DNA from: DASXZH01 sp036502005 | GTDB lineage: Bacteria > Armatimonadota > Fimbriimonadia > Fimbriimonadales > Fimbriimonadaceae | DNA length: 25,972 bases | Direction of reading: 5' to 3' | Assembly (NCBI GenBank): GCA_036502005.1 | Contig: DASXZH010000044.1 | Span: 1-25,972, forward strand | Shown: positions 14,407-22,135 of the stretch, piece after piece | Layout: the number at the start of each line of letters is the position of its first letter | How positions within the stretch are numbered: position 1 is the first letter of the stretch | Program-made: the position numbers and the translations under genes | Notes under the pieces: model-generated | What the model saw: only the letters and a program-made list of their open reading frames with translations | The model's database searches: none | What the model was told of the DNA's origin: nothing

Positions 14407-16116
14407 CTAGCGGGCAGTTTGTTCGAGCAAGGGGTGCTCAACTTCTCTCCAATACTCAAGATCGAGTTCTTGGAAACATGCATCCTTCAGACGGCAGTCT
14501 TCAAAGAACGCTTCTTCGGTTCCGGTTAGGGCGCGGCCACCGCCGACTTTTTCGGCGAGTTCGGCGAGCGTATTGAATCTATCGATGTGGTCTTGGAACC
14601 GGACCTCGGCATAGTCTCGCGCGGAATAGGTTGAGATCAAGAACTGCCAGTCCGAGGCTTCGGCCAGCAATAGTTCCCTTGCGCATTGATCGATAATAAT
14701 TTGAGCCGGACCCGGCACAAACTCCCTTACGAGGGTTCTCAGTTTTCGCTCCGCCGGATAAAGCTTCTCCCAAGTCCAGTGATTGCCGTCGTTCAGCCAA
14801 ACGTAGTGGTAGCCGCCTTCGCCCCATGAACCCTCCGGTAGGGTGATGACTCCTCGCGCCGGTTCTATATCAATCACGTCCCCGCCCGAAACGCATTCAA
14901 TATCGGGTTCCTGAGCAATTCTAAGGGCAAGCTCGTACAAGAACTCAGGCCCTTCCCACCACCAGTGGCCGAACAACTCGGTGTCGTACATGGCGACGAT
15001 CGTGCCGTCGCGGTCGCTCTGGCCCCGATAATGGGCAAGTGATCCCTTGAGGGTCCTCACGAGATCATCCGCGTGGTTACCTAATCTTTCAAAAGCCGAC
15101 CAAGGATCGTATGGGCTTTTCTTGCCAAGGTCTTTCTTCTCTTCGCTGATTCGCCAATAGCGCAATCGGCCTGGATAAAGCTGCTTGTGAAATTCTAGAT
15201 AGTACGGGTCGCCTGGATACCCGTGGTCGCCAGACCAAACCTTGACAGTCGTCTCGGGATCTCGGGCCATACAGATCTCGCCATTTGGAAGGGTGTAATG
15301 TTCGTATTCGCTGCGAAACTCTTCCGGCGGGTTGAAAAACTTGCTGGACCGGGCAAACATTTCGGCAAGCTGAGGGAAGGTGGCGGCGTAGGTGCCAAGG
15401 GGCTGCCCACCCCGAATCATGTGCGAATCGACAAAGAAATACTCTATTCCGTTTTCTTTCAGAAAACTCTCAATGCCCTTTCTGGGCCATGCCGCCTCGT
15501 TCTGCCCTACGGGGGCTTTCCAGTTGTAAGCGGGGCGGTAAGCGCACTCGGGGAGCCACATCCCTCTCGGTTTTTTGTCAAAATACTTCTCGTAAGCGGC
15601 CACGCCCAGCTTGACCTGTGCCTGCACAGATTCGTCGGTGCCCAATAGCGGCAAATAGCCGTGAGTCGCGGCACTAGTGATGATCTCGATGCTGCCTTGA
15701 TCCTGGAAATACTTCCACGCGCCTATGATATCGCGGTCCCATCGGTCCTTGAATTGGACAAGGGCGCGTGTGTAGTAACGCTGCCACATCGCGGCAAGGC
15801 CTTGCATCATCAGCTCATCGTCGCCTTTGAACCGACGTTGGTCTTCGACGGCCGAATCGATCTTAGATTGGCAGTACCCTTCGAAGTCTTCTTTAAACGT
15901 TTGGTCGCGCAATTGCTCAGCCAGAATAGGCGTCATGTTGACGGTCCAACGTGGCTTTATGCCTTGCTCAAGCAGACGATCGAGCGTGTGGAGCAACGGC
16001 AAATAGCATTCTGCGGCAGATTCGTTGATCCAGTCGGTGCCATGGGGCGACTTGCCGTGCGACAGGACGTACGGCATATGCGAGTGCAAGCATAGTAGGA
16101 ATCTGCCAATGGGCAT
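14407..16116 (-). CDS. GH57 1,4-alpha-glucan branching enzyme
   Basis: Forms alpha-1,6 branches in glycogen or another alpha-glucan; cytoplasmic. The 569-aa length and five motifs match bacterial and archaeal GH57 branching enzymes (TK1436-like). Motif I is HSHMPYV (res 11-17), II is SAATHGYLPLL (148-158), III is RGMWLPECAYRP with nucleophile E190, IV is MYDTELFGHWWW with acid/base D378, and V is NDGNHWTWEKLYPAE near 430-450. The C-terminal helical bundle typical of these enzymes is present (ELLLAEASDWQFLIS). This is not the GH13 GlgB family. The start is ATG at 16116 without a Shine-Dalgarno; AATAAT lies five bases before it. The lipoprotein gene follows 22 bp downstream. No other glycogen gene lies in the window. 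Confidence 0.92.
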   Translation of the reverse strand: MPIGRFLLCLHSHMPYVLSHGKSPHGTDWINESAAECYLPLLHTLDRLLEQGIKPRWTVNMTPILAEQLRDQTFKEDFEGYCQSKIDSAVEDQRRFKGDDELMMQGLAAMWQRYYTRALVQFKDRWDRDIIGAWKYFQDQGSIEIITSAATHGYLPLLGTDESVQAQVKLGVAAYEKYFDKKPRGMWLPECAYRPAYNWKAPVGQNEAAWPRKGIESFLKENGIEYFFVDSHMIRGGQPLGTYAATFPQLAEMFARSSKFFNPPEEFRSEYEHYTLPNGEICMARDPETTVKVWSGDHGYPGDPYYLEFHKQLYPGRLRYWRISEEKKDLGKKSPYDPWSAFERLGNHADDLVRTLKGSLAHYRGQSDRDGTIVAMYDTELFGHWWWEGPEFLYELALRIAQEPDIECVSGGDVIDIEPARGVITLPEGSWGEGGYHYVWLNDGNHWTWEKLYPAERKLRTLVREFVPGPAQIIIDQCARELLLAEASDWQFLISTYSARDYAEVRFQDHIDRFNTLAELAEKVGGGRALTGTEEAFFEDCRLKDACFQELDLEYWREVEHPLLEQTAR

Positions 16117-16121
16117 CGGTT

Positions 16122-16127
16122 ATTATT
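16122..16127 (-). promoter_or_regulatory. Possible -10 box (AATAAT) of the GH57 gene
   Basis: On the minus strand AATAAT lies five bases before the ATG in an A/T-rich run. A weak TTGCGC-like hexamer is about 15 bases further upstream. There is no Shine-Dalgarno. The box matches TATAAT at five of six positions, so it is plausible but not compelling. Confidence 0.35.
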
Positions 16128-16158
16128 TTGACACGGAACCAGGCGCAAGGCTCAAAAT

Positions 16159-16190
16159 AAAGCTGGCCCCGATGTTTCGGGGCCAGCTTT
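16159..16190 (-). terminator. Intrinsic terminator after the propeller gene
   Basis: AAAGCTGGCCCCGA (16159-16172) and TCGGGGCCAGCTTT (16177-16190) form a perfect 14-bp stem with a 4-nt loop. Read on the minus strand the stem ends in CTTT and is followed by ATTTTGAG, so the transcript has a U-rich tail. It begins 18 bases beyond the propeller stop codon. It separates that gene from the GH57 promoter. Confidence 0.88.
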
Positions 16191-16208
16191 GAGTCTGGAA
16201 TCGCTTTC

Positions 16209-18950
16209 TTACTGTACTGCGATTCTCCAGATGCCACGGCCAAAGGTGCCCGCATAGAGATAGCCACCGCCGACCCTAAGATCGTTAACGGTGACATTCG
16301 GCATGTTGCCCGTCACGTTCGTCCAGGATGCCCCCGAGTTTGTGGTCATGAAGACGCCTGCGTCCATTGCGACAAACCAGGTGCTGTTCGGGCTCTTTGG
16401 ATCTCGCGCGATCGCGGTAAGCGGACTATCCGGCAGATTGCCACTCACGTCAGTCCATGCCGCATGTTGTGGATTTGTTGACACCGGCGGCAACGTGAAT
16501 GCCGTGACGTCGCCAAAGAACAAGTGTCTGATGCCCGTGTTTGCGTATCCTACCAAGAACTGGTTCTTGTTAGTTGGCGAAACAGAGATTGCATCGACGA
16601 CAGCTCCGGCTGGCAGCGGAGAGTTGTAGATATTCGGGCTGAAGTTAAACCCGTCCACCTCATAGAAGTCCTTAACGCCACCATCGTCGGTCATGGTTAC
16701 CGTTCCATCGGATTGGCCGGTATAAACCCTAAGAGGATCTTGGGATGTCACACCGATCGCGTCGGCCACTCCCGAGGCAGTTGGACTCAGATAAAACTGT
16801 CCGTACGTCCAAGCATTGGTTTTGAAGTTATAACTATTCAAACCATAGCCGCCGAGGAAGAGACTAAGCCCGTCGCCGGCAAGGACAGTTGGGGCAATGA
16901 ACTCTACCTGCCCTGAGAGCCCCGGATTGATATCTCTCTGGTATTTGTACTGCAGATTATAAAGGGTTACGCCTCCTTCGTCATAGGTTGTGTAAAGCAA
17001 TCCTTGAGGAACATCCCAACCGCAATAACCGCCGTCACCAGCATATAAGTTGGCCCAGTTTGTAAAGCTTCCTAGGGCGCTTGGAGAGGAGTTATCCTGG
17101 GCACCACTTAGAATGAGATTAGGATTTGTTGGATGCGGACCAATTTGGTAGTGCTGGGTTATACCGAGATTGCCATTTAAGGATGTTGCCGTAAAGACAG
17201 GGAATCCATTAGTCCATTTGCTCACTGTTAAACGAAAAGCGCCGCCGTCGTTACCGACCATAACCTGGGAGAGATTCCCCGGAAGGAACGCAAACTCGTG
17301 CTGGTCACTGTGAAGATATGTTGCTCCGCCGGTGCTTTGCCCTATATCGGACCAGGTATTTCCATCGTCGGGGCTGCAAGCAACCGTGATAAGGCCACAG
17401 AAAAGGACTTCACCTGCTTTTGCATTGGGATTTTTCCAGGTGCCGAGATAATAATCATAAGTCGCCTGAGTCCAGTTTGGATCGCTAACACCCTGAGGGA
17501 AGTTGCTATTCTGCAGGTTAGTCCAAGTTACACCATAGTCGGTTGACCGGAAAAGACCTTGGCTATCCGGCGATAAAATGAAGACCGTGCCGGGACTAAC
17601 TTTTGAAGCCGCGAGCCCTTCCACGGTTTCGATAGTATTTGTCGGGCCATGAACTTTATTCCAGGTGACGCCGTGGTCTCGAGAATAATAAATCTGGGCT
17701 GGGTACCCGCCTGATGCAGCCCAATAGGTTACATTCCCGCTTACATCCGCGCCAGAAATATCAAGCGCCGAATAGTTGCCGGCAAGTACGTGCACGCCAC
17801 TCCAAGTGGTCCCACCGTTTGCGGACCTGAAAACTCCGCCCGCTCCGTAAAATGGGCCACCATACCCACCTTGGCCAGTGGTGATCGTGATCAACTGGTC
17901 ATTATTAGGATCGATGACGATTTTCGAAATGGCATCGTCCCCGATTCCAGGAACGTTCCGTCCGAGGTTTACCCAGGTGGTCCCACCGTCTGTGGACTTC
18001 ATAATTCCCTGGTAATACTCGGGAAAAAATCCATCGAAGTCGCCTGTTCCTACATAGAGGATGTTATGGTTCTTGGGATCAATTGCGATACTGCAAACGG
18101 CAGGCAACAAAAATATTGGATTGTCCGAAATACATTTCCAAGTTACGCCCGAATTAGTGGACTTCCAGAGGCCACCACCGCCAGAACCAGCATAGATGGT
18201 GCCAGCAACGGTAGGATCGTAGGCTAAGCAACTTATTCGACCCGCCAGAGGCGGCGTTCCATAGTAAGTTTGATAGGGAAATGTGAGATTGTTTGGACCG
18301 ATAAAGTTCCAAGCGCCGGTAAGTGCCTGCGGACTTACTCCACGTTGAACTTGCGGAATGGGATAGTTACCAACAGTTGCCTTCGGCATCGCCGAAACGT
18401 GAGCTTGGGCCGCAAAAATCGCGTTCCGATCGATCTGCCCATTTACGTCAACGTGTCGCTCGAGATAATACTTAAAGGCATCGTAGAAGTCGTTCCTCTT
18501 TTCCTGCTTAGGATCGGCTTTTTCAGGAGACTCCGGTTTGCCTAATGTGGGCTGATCGTCCTTCGTGCCATCGCCGATACCGTGCATTGCGTCAGAGTCG
18601 TCTAGATATTTCAGATGATTATCTACTGAATAGTAAGAACTTCGATTCATAAATCTGGCAGAACCAGGAAGGACGAACCGGACGTCTTTCGCCTTCTTTA
18701 AGCTTTCAAATGCCTTGTCTGCAGAAACGCCGCCCTTCAATTCTATGAGGTACATGCCCGATTTCTGGTCGACTTCAACCACTCGTCCAAATGGAGCAAT
18801 ACGAGAAGCCGCTTCTTCGGCGTTGACGTGTTCCATCCCAACTAGCAGTTGCTTTTCAGCAGCTAGTTTGCTAGTTGAGGCAAATCGGGGGCCGGCAATG
18901 GCCACAGCCGGCACAACACTCAATGCTAATAAAAATCGTTTAAAGAACAC
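16209..18950 (-). CDS. Secreted sortilin/BNR-type beta-propeller protein with a protease-like propeptide
   Basis: The 913-aa product has a signal peptide (MFFKRFLLALSVVPAVAIAG, res 1-20). Next is an approximately 65-aa segment (about 34-98, including GRVVEVDQKSGMYLIELKGG) that looks like the N-terminal prodomain of fervidolysin-type S8 proteases. A charged linker follows, and then W-FIGPNNL at about 214. From about 235 to the end there are repeated VPS10/BNR blades with the Asp-box pattern: LWKSTNSGVTW, IMKSTDGGTTW, VFRSANGGTTW, YYSRDHGVTW, LFRSTDYGVTW and FMTTNSGASW. No protease catalytic triad, sialidase arginine triad or C-terminal sorting tag is obvious. The start is GTG at 18950. A strong terminator follows. 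It is probably extracellular, with a binding or glycan-recognition role that I cannot specify. Confidence 0.85.
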   Translation of the reverse strand: MFFKRFLLALSVVPAVAIAGPRFASTSKLAAEKQLLVGMEHVNAEEAASRIAPFGRVVEVDQKSGMYLIELKGGVSADKAFESLKKAKDVRFVLPGSARFMNRSSYYSVDNHLKYLDDSDAMHGIGDGTKDDQPTLGKPESPEKADPKQEKRNDFYDAFKYYLERHVDVNGQIDRNAIFAAQAHVSAMPKATVGNYPIPQVQRGVSPQALTGAWNFIGPNNLTFPYQTYYGTPPLAGRISCLAYDPTVAGTIYAGSGGGGLWKSTNSGVTWKCISDNPIFLLPAVCSIAIDPKNHNILYVGTGDFDGFFPEYYQGIMKSTDGGTTWVNLGRNVPGIGDDAISKIVIDPNNDQLITITTGQGGYGGPFYGAGGVFRSANGGTTWSGVHVLAGNYSALDISGADVSGNVTYWAASGGYPAQIYYSRDHGVTWNKVHGPTNTIETVEGLAASKVSPGTVFILSPDSQGLFRSTDYGVTWTNLQNSNFPQGVSDPNWTQATYDYYLGTWKNPNAKAGEVLFCGLITVACSPDDGNTWSDIGQSTGGATYLHSDQHEFAFLPGNLSQVMVGNDGGAFRLTVSKWTNGFPVFTATSLNGNLGITQHYQIGPHPTNPNLILSGAQDNSSPSALGSFTNWANLYAGDGGYCGWDVPQGLLYTTYDEGGVTLYNLQYKYQRDINPGLSGQVEFIAPTVLAGDGLSLFLGGYGLNSYNFKTNAWTYGQFYLSPTASGVADAIGVTSQDPLRVYTGQSDGTVTMTDDGGVKDFYEVDGFNFSPNIYNSPLPAGAVVDAISVSPTNKNQFLVGYANTGIRHLFFGDVTAFTLPPVSTNPQHAAWTDVSGNLPDSPLTAIARDPKSPNSTWFVAMDAGVFMTTNSGASWTNVTGNMPNVTVNDLRVGGGYLYAGTFGRGIWRIAVQ

Positions 18951-19070
18951 AGTATAAAGCGCGCAACCACGCTTCCTCCGCGTCCATTTTAGCGCAGTCT
19001 CATCAAAATGGGGTCCGAATTGCTGACAAATTAGCTAAGTAACGAGCAAAAACAACCTGTTGAGCTGCTT

Positions 19071-19424
19071 CTACTGTGTAAAGCCAGTGCCAACTAAGGT
19101 GTGCGTGCCTCCAAGGCTGCAAGTCGGAGTTTGATCGACGACGCCGAGAGTGTAGACGCCGCCTGCGGGGCAGATCGGGATAAAGCGGATATAGGCTGGA
19201 GCCAATTCTGCGGCATCAAGTGCCGACTGAGACGCAAGACCAGCGGCCATTGCATACTGCTCCTTAGCCTGCTCAATCTGCCACAGATTCTGCACGCAAG
19301 TCTTAGTTAATGAGTTGCTGCGCGCATGGATAAAGTTGGGAACGGCAATCGCTAAAAGGATGCCGATCACTAGAACCACCATCATTACCTCCACCAAGGT
19401 AAAGCCTTTTCGGTTCGTTCTCAT
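19071..19424 (-). CDS. Type IV pilin-like (prepilin) protein
   Basis: The 117-aa product has a short basic leader and the class III prepilin motif RKGFTLVEVMMVVLVIGILLAIAVPNF (cleavage after Gly7, then Phe, with conserved Glu at mature position 5). A short helix (QNLWQIEQAKEQYAMA) and a small C-terminal domain with CPAGGVYTLG and two Cys (res ~86 and ~102) follow. This is the layout of minor or major pseudopilins of type II secretion, type IV pili or competence systems. It would be processed by a prepilin peptidase, which is not in the window. It lies 31 bases downstream of the rhomboid gene on the same strand and may be co-transcribed. ATG at 19424 has GATATC six bases upstream. Confidence 0.9.
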   Translation of the reverse strand: MRTNRKGFTLVEVMMVVLVIGILLAIAVPNFIHARSNSLTKTCVQNLWQIEQAKEQYAMAAGLASQSALDAAELAPAYIRFIPICPAGGVYTLGVVDQTPTCSLGGTHTLVGTGFTQ

Positions 19425-19455
19425 GCAAGAGATATCTGCAAGACTTGTGCCAAAC

Positions 19456-20622
19456 CTATCTTCTTACCGGCAACATCTCTAAGCGCATCTTGGCTTGCGG
19501 CGCCATAGGGCTCATCGGAAATTTCTGAATAAACTGCGTGTAGGTGCTGGCCGCTTGTTGCCGGTTGTTTAACTGTTCGCACGCCAAAGCCTTTCTAAAT
19601 AATGCGGCTTCTAAATCAGGCGGAGTGCTTTTCGGGTTTCTCAGCACGCAATCATACAGCCGCAAAGCCAAGGTCACTTCTCCTACATTGGCAACCGATT
19701 GGGCCACCCTCAACACATGCGTGTTCTGGATCGGCATTCCAATCGAGATCAAAGAGATGAGAACAAATCCGACCGGGGGGCCCTGCTCCTTTTGAATGAT
19801 CGATGGCAGCAATCTCAAAAAGGCGACGCTGCAATCTTGCCGGATCTGGCCGTCCCGAATGTTTCGATGCATCCAACTTAAAATAAGCCTTGTGTCGTTC
19901 GGGTTATTCTGGGCCATAGCGGCCAAGTCCGCGCTGGATAGCCTCGAAAGATCCTTTGTTTGATCGTATATTGCCTTCGCGTCGCTGGCCTGGCGGTTAT
20001 CGCGTGGGGCCTTCAATAGCAGGCAGACCCCGAAACCTGCTGCAGCGCCCCCGATGTGGGCCAAATGGGCCACGCCGGAAGCCGTCCCGCTTATTAAGGT
20101 TAAGAGGACGTCCATTCCAATAAAGTAAACGGCAACCCAGATCATGCTCCAAGTGGCCAGCCGTCCGGCATATCCAATGCCACAGAAAAACTGAACTTGG
20201 CTGTAAGGAAAAAGATAGAGGGCTGCGCCTAGGACGCCCATGATGGCTCCGGACGCGCCGAGACCATACATGCCGTGAGGACTCACCGCCATCTGCAACA
20301 GCCCGCCCGCTAAGCCAGAAGCAAAGTAGATCAGAAGGAACTTGGCTGAGCGCAGCCTGCCTTCGACAGCGAAGCCGAAGAGATACAAAAACCACATGTT
20401 GCCGGTAATGTGCAGCAGGTTCTCATGTAGGAACATGTGCGTCAGGAGTGAGAGTGGATTAAAATGGGCAGCCGAAAGCGCGGCAGCAGTAACGACATCT
20501 TGCCGCACATGCATCGTGTTATCCACCGTCGCAGCGAATACGATGATGTTTAACGTTATTAGGCTTACCGTCGCATAAGGAAAGCTTTCGGGGGGGTTTT
20601 TACTGCGTAGGGGCAGCAACAT
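19456..20622 (-). CDS. Rhomboid intramembrane serine protease with C-terminal helical tail
   Basis: The 388-aa product has six or so hydrophobic helices in residues 15-205 with all rhomboid motifs. The oxyanion Asn is in LLHITGNMWFLY (N75), the catalytic Ser in GLGASGAIMGVLG (S124) and the catalytic His in HLAHIGGAAAGF (H189). Rhomboids cut transmembrane helices inside the membrane. Residues 215-388 form a soluble alpha-helical tail, with TPR-like spacing (ALRLYDCVLRNPKSTPPDLEA and LACEQLNNRQQAASTYTQFI), probably cytoplasmic and used for substrate or partner docking. The start is ATG at 20622. AGGA nine bases before it is a possible Shine-Dalgarno, and a TATAAT box lies 20 bases upstream. A pilin gene follows. 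Confidence 0.92.
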   Translation of the reverse strand: MLLPLRSKNPPESFPYATVSLITLNIIVFAATVDNTMHVRQDVVTAAALSAAHFNPLSLLTHMFLHENLLHITGNMWFLYLFGFAVEGRLRSAKFLLIYFASGLAGGLLQMAVSPHGMYGLGASGAIMGVLGAALYLFPYSQVQFFCGIGYAGRLATWSMIWVAVYFIGMDVLLTLISGTASGVAHLAHIGGAAAGFGVCLLLKAPRDNRQASDAKAIYDQTKDLSRLSSADLAAMAQNNPNDTRLILSWMHRNIRDGQIRQDCSVAFLRLLPSIIQKEQGPPVGFVLISLISIGMPIQNTHVLRVAQSVANVGEVTLALRLYDCVLRNPKSTPPDLEAALFRKALACEQLNNRQQAASTYTQFIQKFPMSPMAPQAKMRLEMLPVRR

Positions 20623-20642
20623 TTATATAAATCCTAACCATT

Positions 20643-20648
20643 ATTATA
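20643..20648 (-). promoter_or_regulatory. -10 box (TATAAT) of the rhomboid gene
   Basis: TATAAT on the minus strand, with TTGCAG 16 bases upstream (20665-20670) as a weak -35. The predicted transcript would have a leader of about 12-14 bases containing AGGA before the ATG, unlike most other genes here. Confidence 0.45.
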
Positions 20649-20679
20649 AGGGCTAGTTAGCGTCCTGCAAAGAAAGCCG

Positions 20680-21135
20680 CTAAGAAACCGTGGCAGCACG
20701 CTCTTTGGACTTCGCCGCGCGCTCCCAAAGTTCAACTGTTTGAACATTTTGTCGACGCCGAGACATGGCGTCTTCCACTTTATTTGCGAGGAGTTCGTAA
20801 GCGTCGTGAGCGGGATCGTTCTTTTCAATATAATCGAACGCGCCGCGGCGCATACACTCGACGGCGTTGGCGACATTTCCGTAAGCTGTCATCACAATGA
20901 CTTCAGCGAAAAGATCTCTGGCGAAGGCAGCTTTGAGGACATCTAACCCGGCCGCCGGAGTTTCCATGCTCATATCGGTGATGATAACGTCGAACACCTG
21001 AGGCGCTGACGTAATCGCCTTTAAGCCTTCTTCCGAGCTGGGTTCAGTTCTGACCGTGAAGCCGGAGCGCTCTAGGCGGCGCTTTACGTTTCTTAGAACA
21101 TCCTCTTCGTCATCGATCACTAACACGCTATACAT
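20680..21135 (-). CDS. Single-domain response regulator
   Basis: The 151-aa product is a CheY-like receiver domain (res 2-125) with an extra C-terminal helix. Key residues are D8/D9 (VIDDEED), the phospho-acceptor D54 (VIITDMSME), T83 (VIVMTAYG) and K105 (DYIEKND). A small insertion after D54 (ETPAAG) lengthens the loop. There is no DNA-binding or enzymatic output domain, so it acts by protein contact or phosphorelay. Residues 126-151 are charged and helical. No histidine kinase is beside it. It starts at ATG 21135, eight bases after TATACT. The rhomboid gene follows 57 bases downstream with its own promoter candidate. Confidence 0.93.
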   Translation of the reverse strand: MYSVLVIDDEEDVLRNVKRRLERSGFTVRTEPSSEEGLKAITSAPQVFDVIITDMSMETPAAGLDVLKAAFARDLFAEVIVMTAYGNVANAVECMRRGAFDYIEKNDPAHDAYELLANKVEDAMSRRRQNVQTVELWERAAKSKERAATVS

Positions 21136-21143
21136 CTGAGTTC

Positions 21144-21149
21144 AGTATA
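21144..21149 (-). promoter_or_regulatory. -10 box (TATACT) of the response regulator gene
   Basis: TATACT on the minus strand is followed by eight bases and the ATG at 21135. No Shine-Dalgarno is seen between the two. The upstream zinc-ribbon gene ends inside the expected -35 region, where no consensus hexamer is visible. Confidence 0.5.
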
Positions 21150-21169
21150 GCTGGCTGGGGGGCGGCCAG

Positions 21170-21478
21170 TTAGGTCCTTCTAGTCGGTTGGTCACTAGGG
21201 CGGAGGCATTCTACAGGCACAAACCGCGGCGTTAGAAATACCCAGGCGGCCCGAATTGTGAGGGCCAGAAGGATAAATATCCAGATGCCGTTGGGGAGCA
21301 TGATGGTCGCCATCGACAGCAAAATAAGGCCGATCGGCACAAGAAACCACTTTAATGAAGTGACGGGATCATAGCGGCAGCGTATGCCACATTCCGGGCA
21401 CTTAAAGGAGCGCGTGCCAAAACTGAGCATTGCATAGGCACGATTCGGCCAGGTTGCTTTGCAGTTTGGACACTCCAC
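21170..21478 (-). CDS. Zinc-ribbon membrane protein of unknown function
   Basis: About 102 aa from GTG at 21478. The N-terminus has two Cys pairs, ECPNCKATWP and FKCPECGIRCRYDP, with the spacing of a treble-clef or rubredoxin-like zinc ribbon. Two adjacent hydrophobic helices follow (WFLVPIGLILLSMATIML and IWIFILLALTIRAAWVFL), then a short basic tail. It is probably an inner-membrane protein with its zinc ribbon in the cytoplasm. A TTG two codons earlier (21484) is in frame, but GTG at 21478 lies exactly seven bases after a CATACT box and is preferred. The SRPBCC gene diverges only 27 bases away. Confidence 0.7.
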   Translation of the reverse strand: MECPNCKATWPNRAYAMLSFGTRSFKCPECGIRCRYDPVTSLKWFLVPIGLILLSMATIMLPNGIWIFILLALTIRAAWVFLTPRFVPVECLRPSDQPTRRT

Positions 21479-21485
21479 ACCCAAG

Positions 21486-21499
21486 AGTATGGCTAAAAT
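21486..21499. promoter_or_regulatory. Back-to-back -10 boxes of the divergent zinc-ribbon and SRPBCC genes
   Basis: On the minus strand CATACT (21486-21491) lies seven bases from the GTG at 21478. On the plus strand TAAAAT (21494-21499) lies six bases from the ATG at 21506. Both fit in the 27-base gap between the two start codons, so their -35 regions would lie inside the opposite coding sequences. Neither gene has a Shine-Dalgarno. Confidence 0.5.
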
Positions 21500-21505
21500 A
21501 GCGCA

Positions 21506-21946
21506 ATGCCCACCATTGAGACCACCACGTGGATCAACTGCCCGCTTGAAAAGGTTTATGCGATTTCTAAAGACAACCGCTCATTCCCGGAGTTTATGAA
21601 GGATGTGAAGTCTTTAGACATAGTGGAAGAAGAAGGCGACCGCATCGTAAGCGATTGGGTCGGCATCATTCCTACCTTTGGGATCAAGATGCGCTGGCGG
21701 CAAGAGGATGTTTGGGATGACGCCGCCCATACATGCAAATTTCGGCAGGTCTCGGGCGATTTTGACTCAATGGACGGGGATTGGCTGTTTTCTGAGGAGA
21801 AAGGTGGAACGAGGTTTGATTCCAAGTTGGAATATGGGTACACGGTTCCAACCCTGGGGCCTTTGGTGAAGAAGGTGATCCACAGCATTGTGACGAAAAA
21901 TATGGAGAACCTGTTAGAGTCGATTAAGGTGCGTTGCGAGAGCTGA
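21506..21946 (+). CDS. SRPBCC (START/COQ10-like) ligand-binding protein
   Basis: A 146-aa protein of the START-like superfamily, which folds as a helix-grip around a hydrophobic cavity. Family features are the start TTTWINCPLEKVYAISKDNR, FPEFMKDVKSLDIVEEEGDR, WRQEDVWDDAAHTCKFRQVSGDF, the DGDWLFSE strand and the C-terminal long helix VKKVIHSIVTKNMENLLESI. Related proteins bind quinones or lipids, or act as aromatase/cyclases; the ligand here cannot be told. It begins with MPTIETTT without a Shine-Dalgarno. It is divergent from the zinc-ribbon gene and convergent with the ABC transporter genes. Confidence 0.88.
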   Translation: MPTIETTTWINCPLEKVYAISKDNRSFPEFMKDVKSLDIVEEEGDRIVSDWVGIIPTFGIKMRWRQEDVWDDAAHTCKFRQVSGDFDSMDGDWLFSEEKGGTRFDSKLEYGYTVPTLGPLVKKVIHSIVTKNMENLLESIKVRCES

Positions 21947-22097
21947 GAGCATCCATATTTTTGGAGCGCCTTTCCTGCCCTTGAAAGGGAAGCGCAACGG
22001 ACCTCTAAGTTCATGGGACTGAACGTGGCGTTTGTCATCCCGAACTCCGTGTGACACGCCATGGACTAATATTTCGGCCCCAACCCAGCGGACAGTT

Positions 22098-22125
22098 CTC
22101 CGTTCTACTTACTCCGTTCTAATTA
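22098..22125. repeat. Two 14-bp tandem repeats
   Basis: CTCCGTTCTACTTA is followed directly by CTCCGTTCTAATTA, differing at one base. It lies between the convergent SRPBCC and ABC ATPase genes. The 14-bp period is twice the 7-bp period of the other tandem repeats in this window, but the array is too short to read much into this. The rest of the approximately 190-bp spacer has an imperfect hairpin near 21964-21993 with no clear U-run. Confidence 0.6.
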
Positions 22126-22135
22126 CTTCCCAAAC

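Noticed and set aside
16209..18950. Sialidase assignment for the propeller protein
   Set aside because: Asp-boxes are present, but the arginine triad and Asp/Tyr-Glu catalytic residues of sialidases are not evident, so no enzyme name is given.
21556..22062. A 168-codon minus-strand frame overlapping the SRPBCC gene
   Set aside because: The plus-strand SRPBCC protein is well conserved in pattern and has a promoter, while this frame has no domain.
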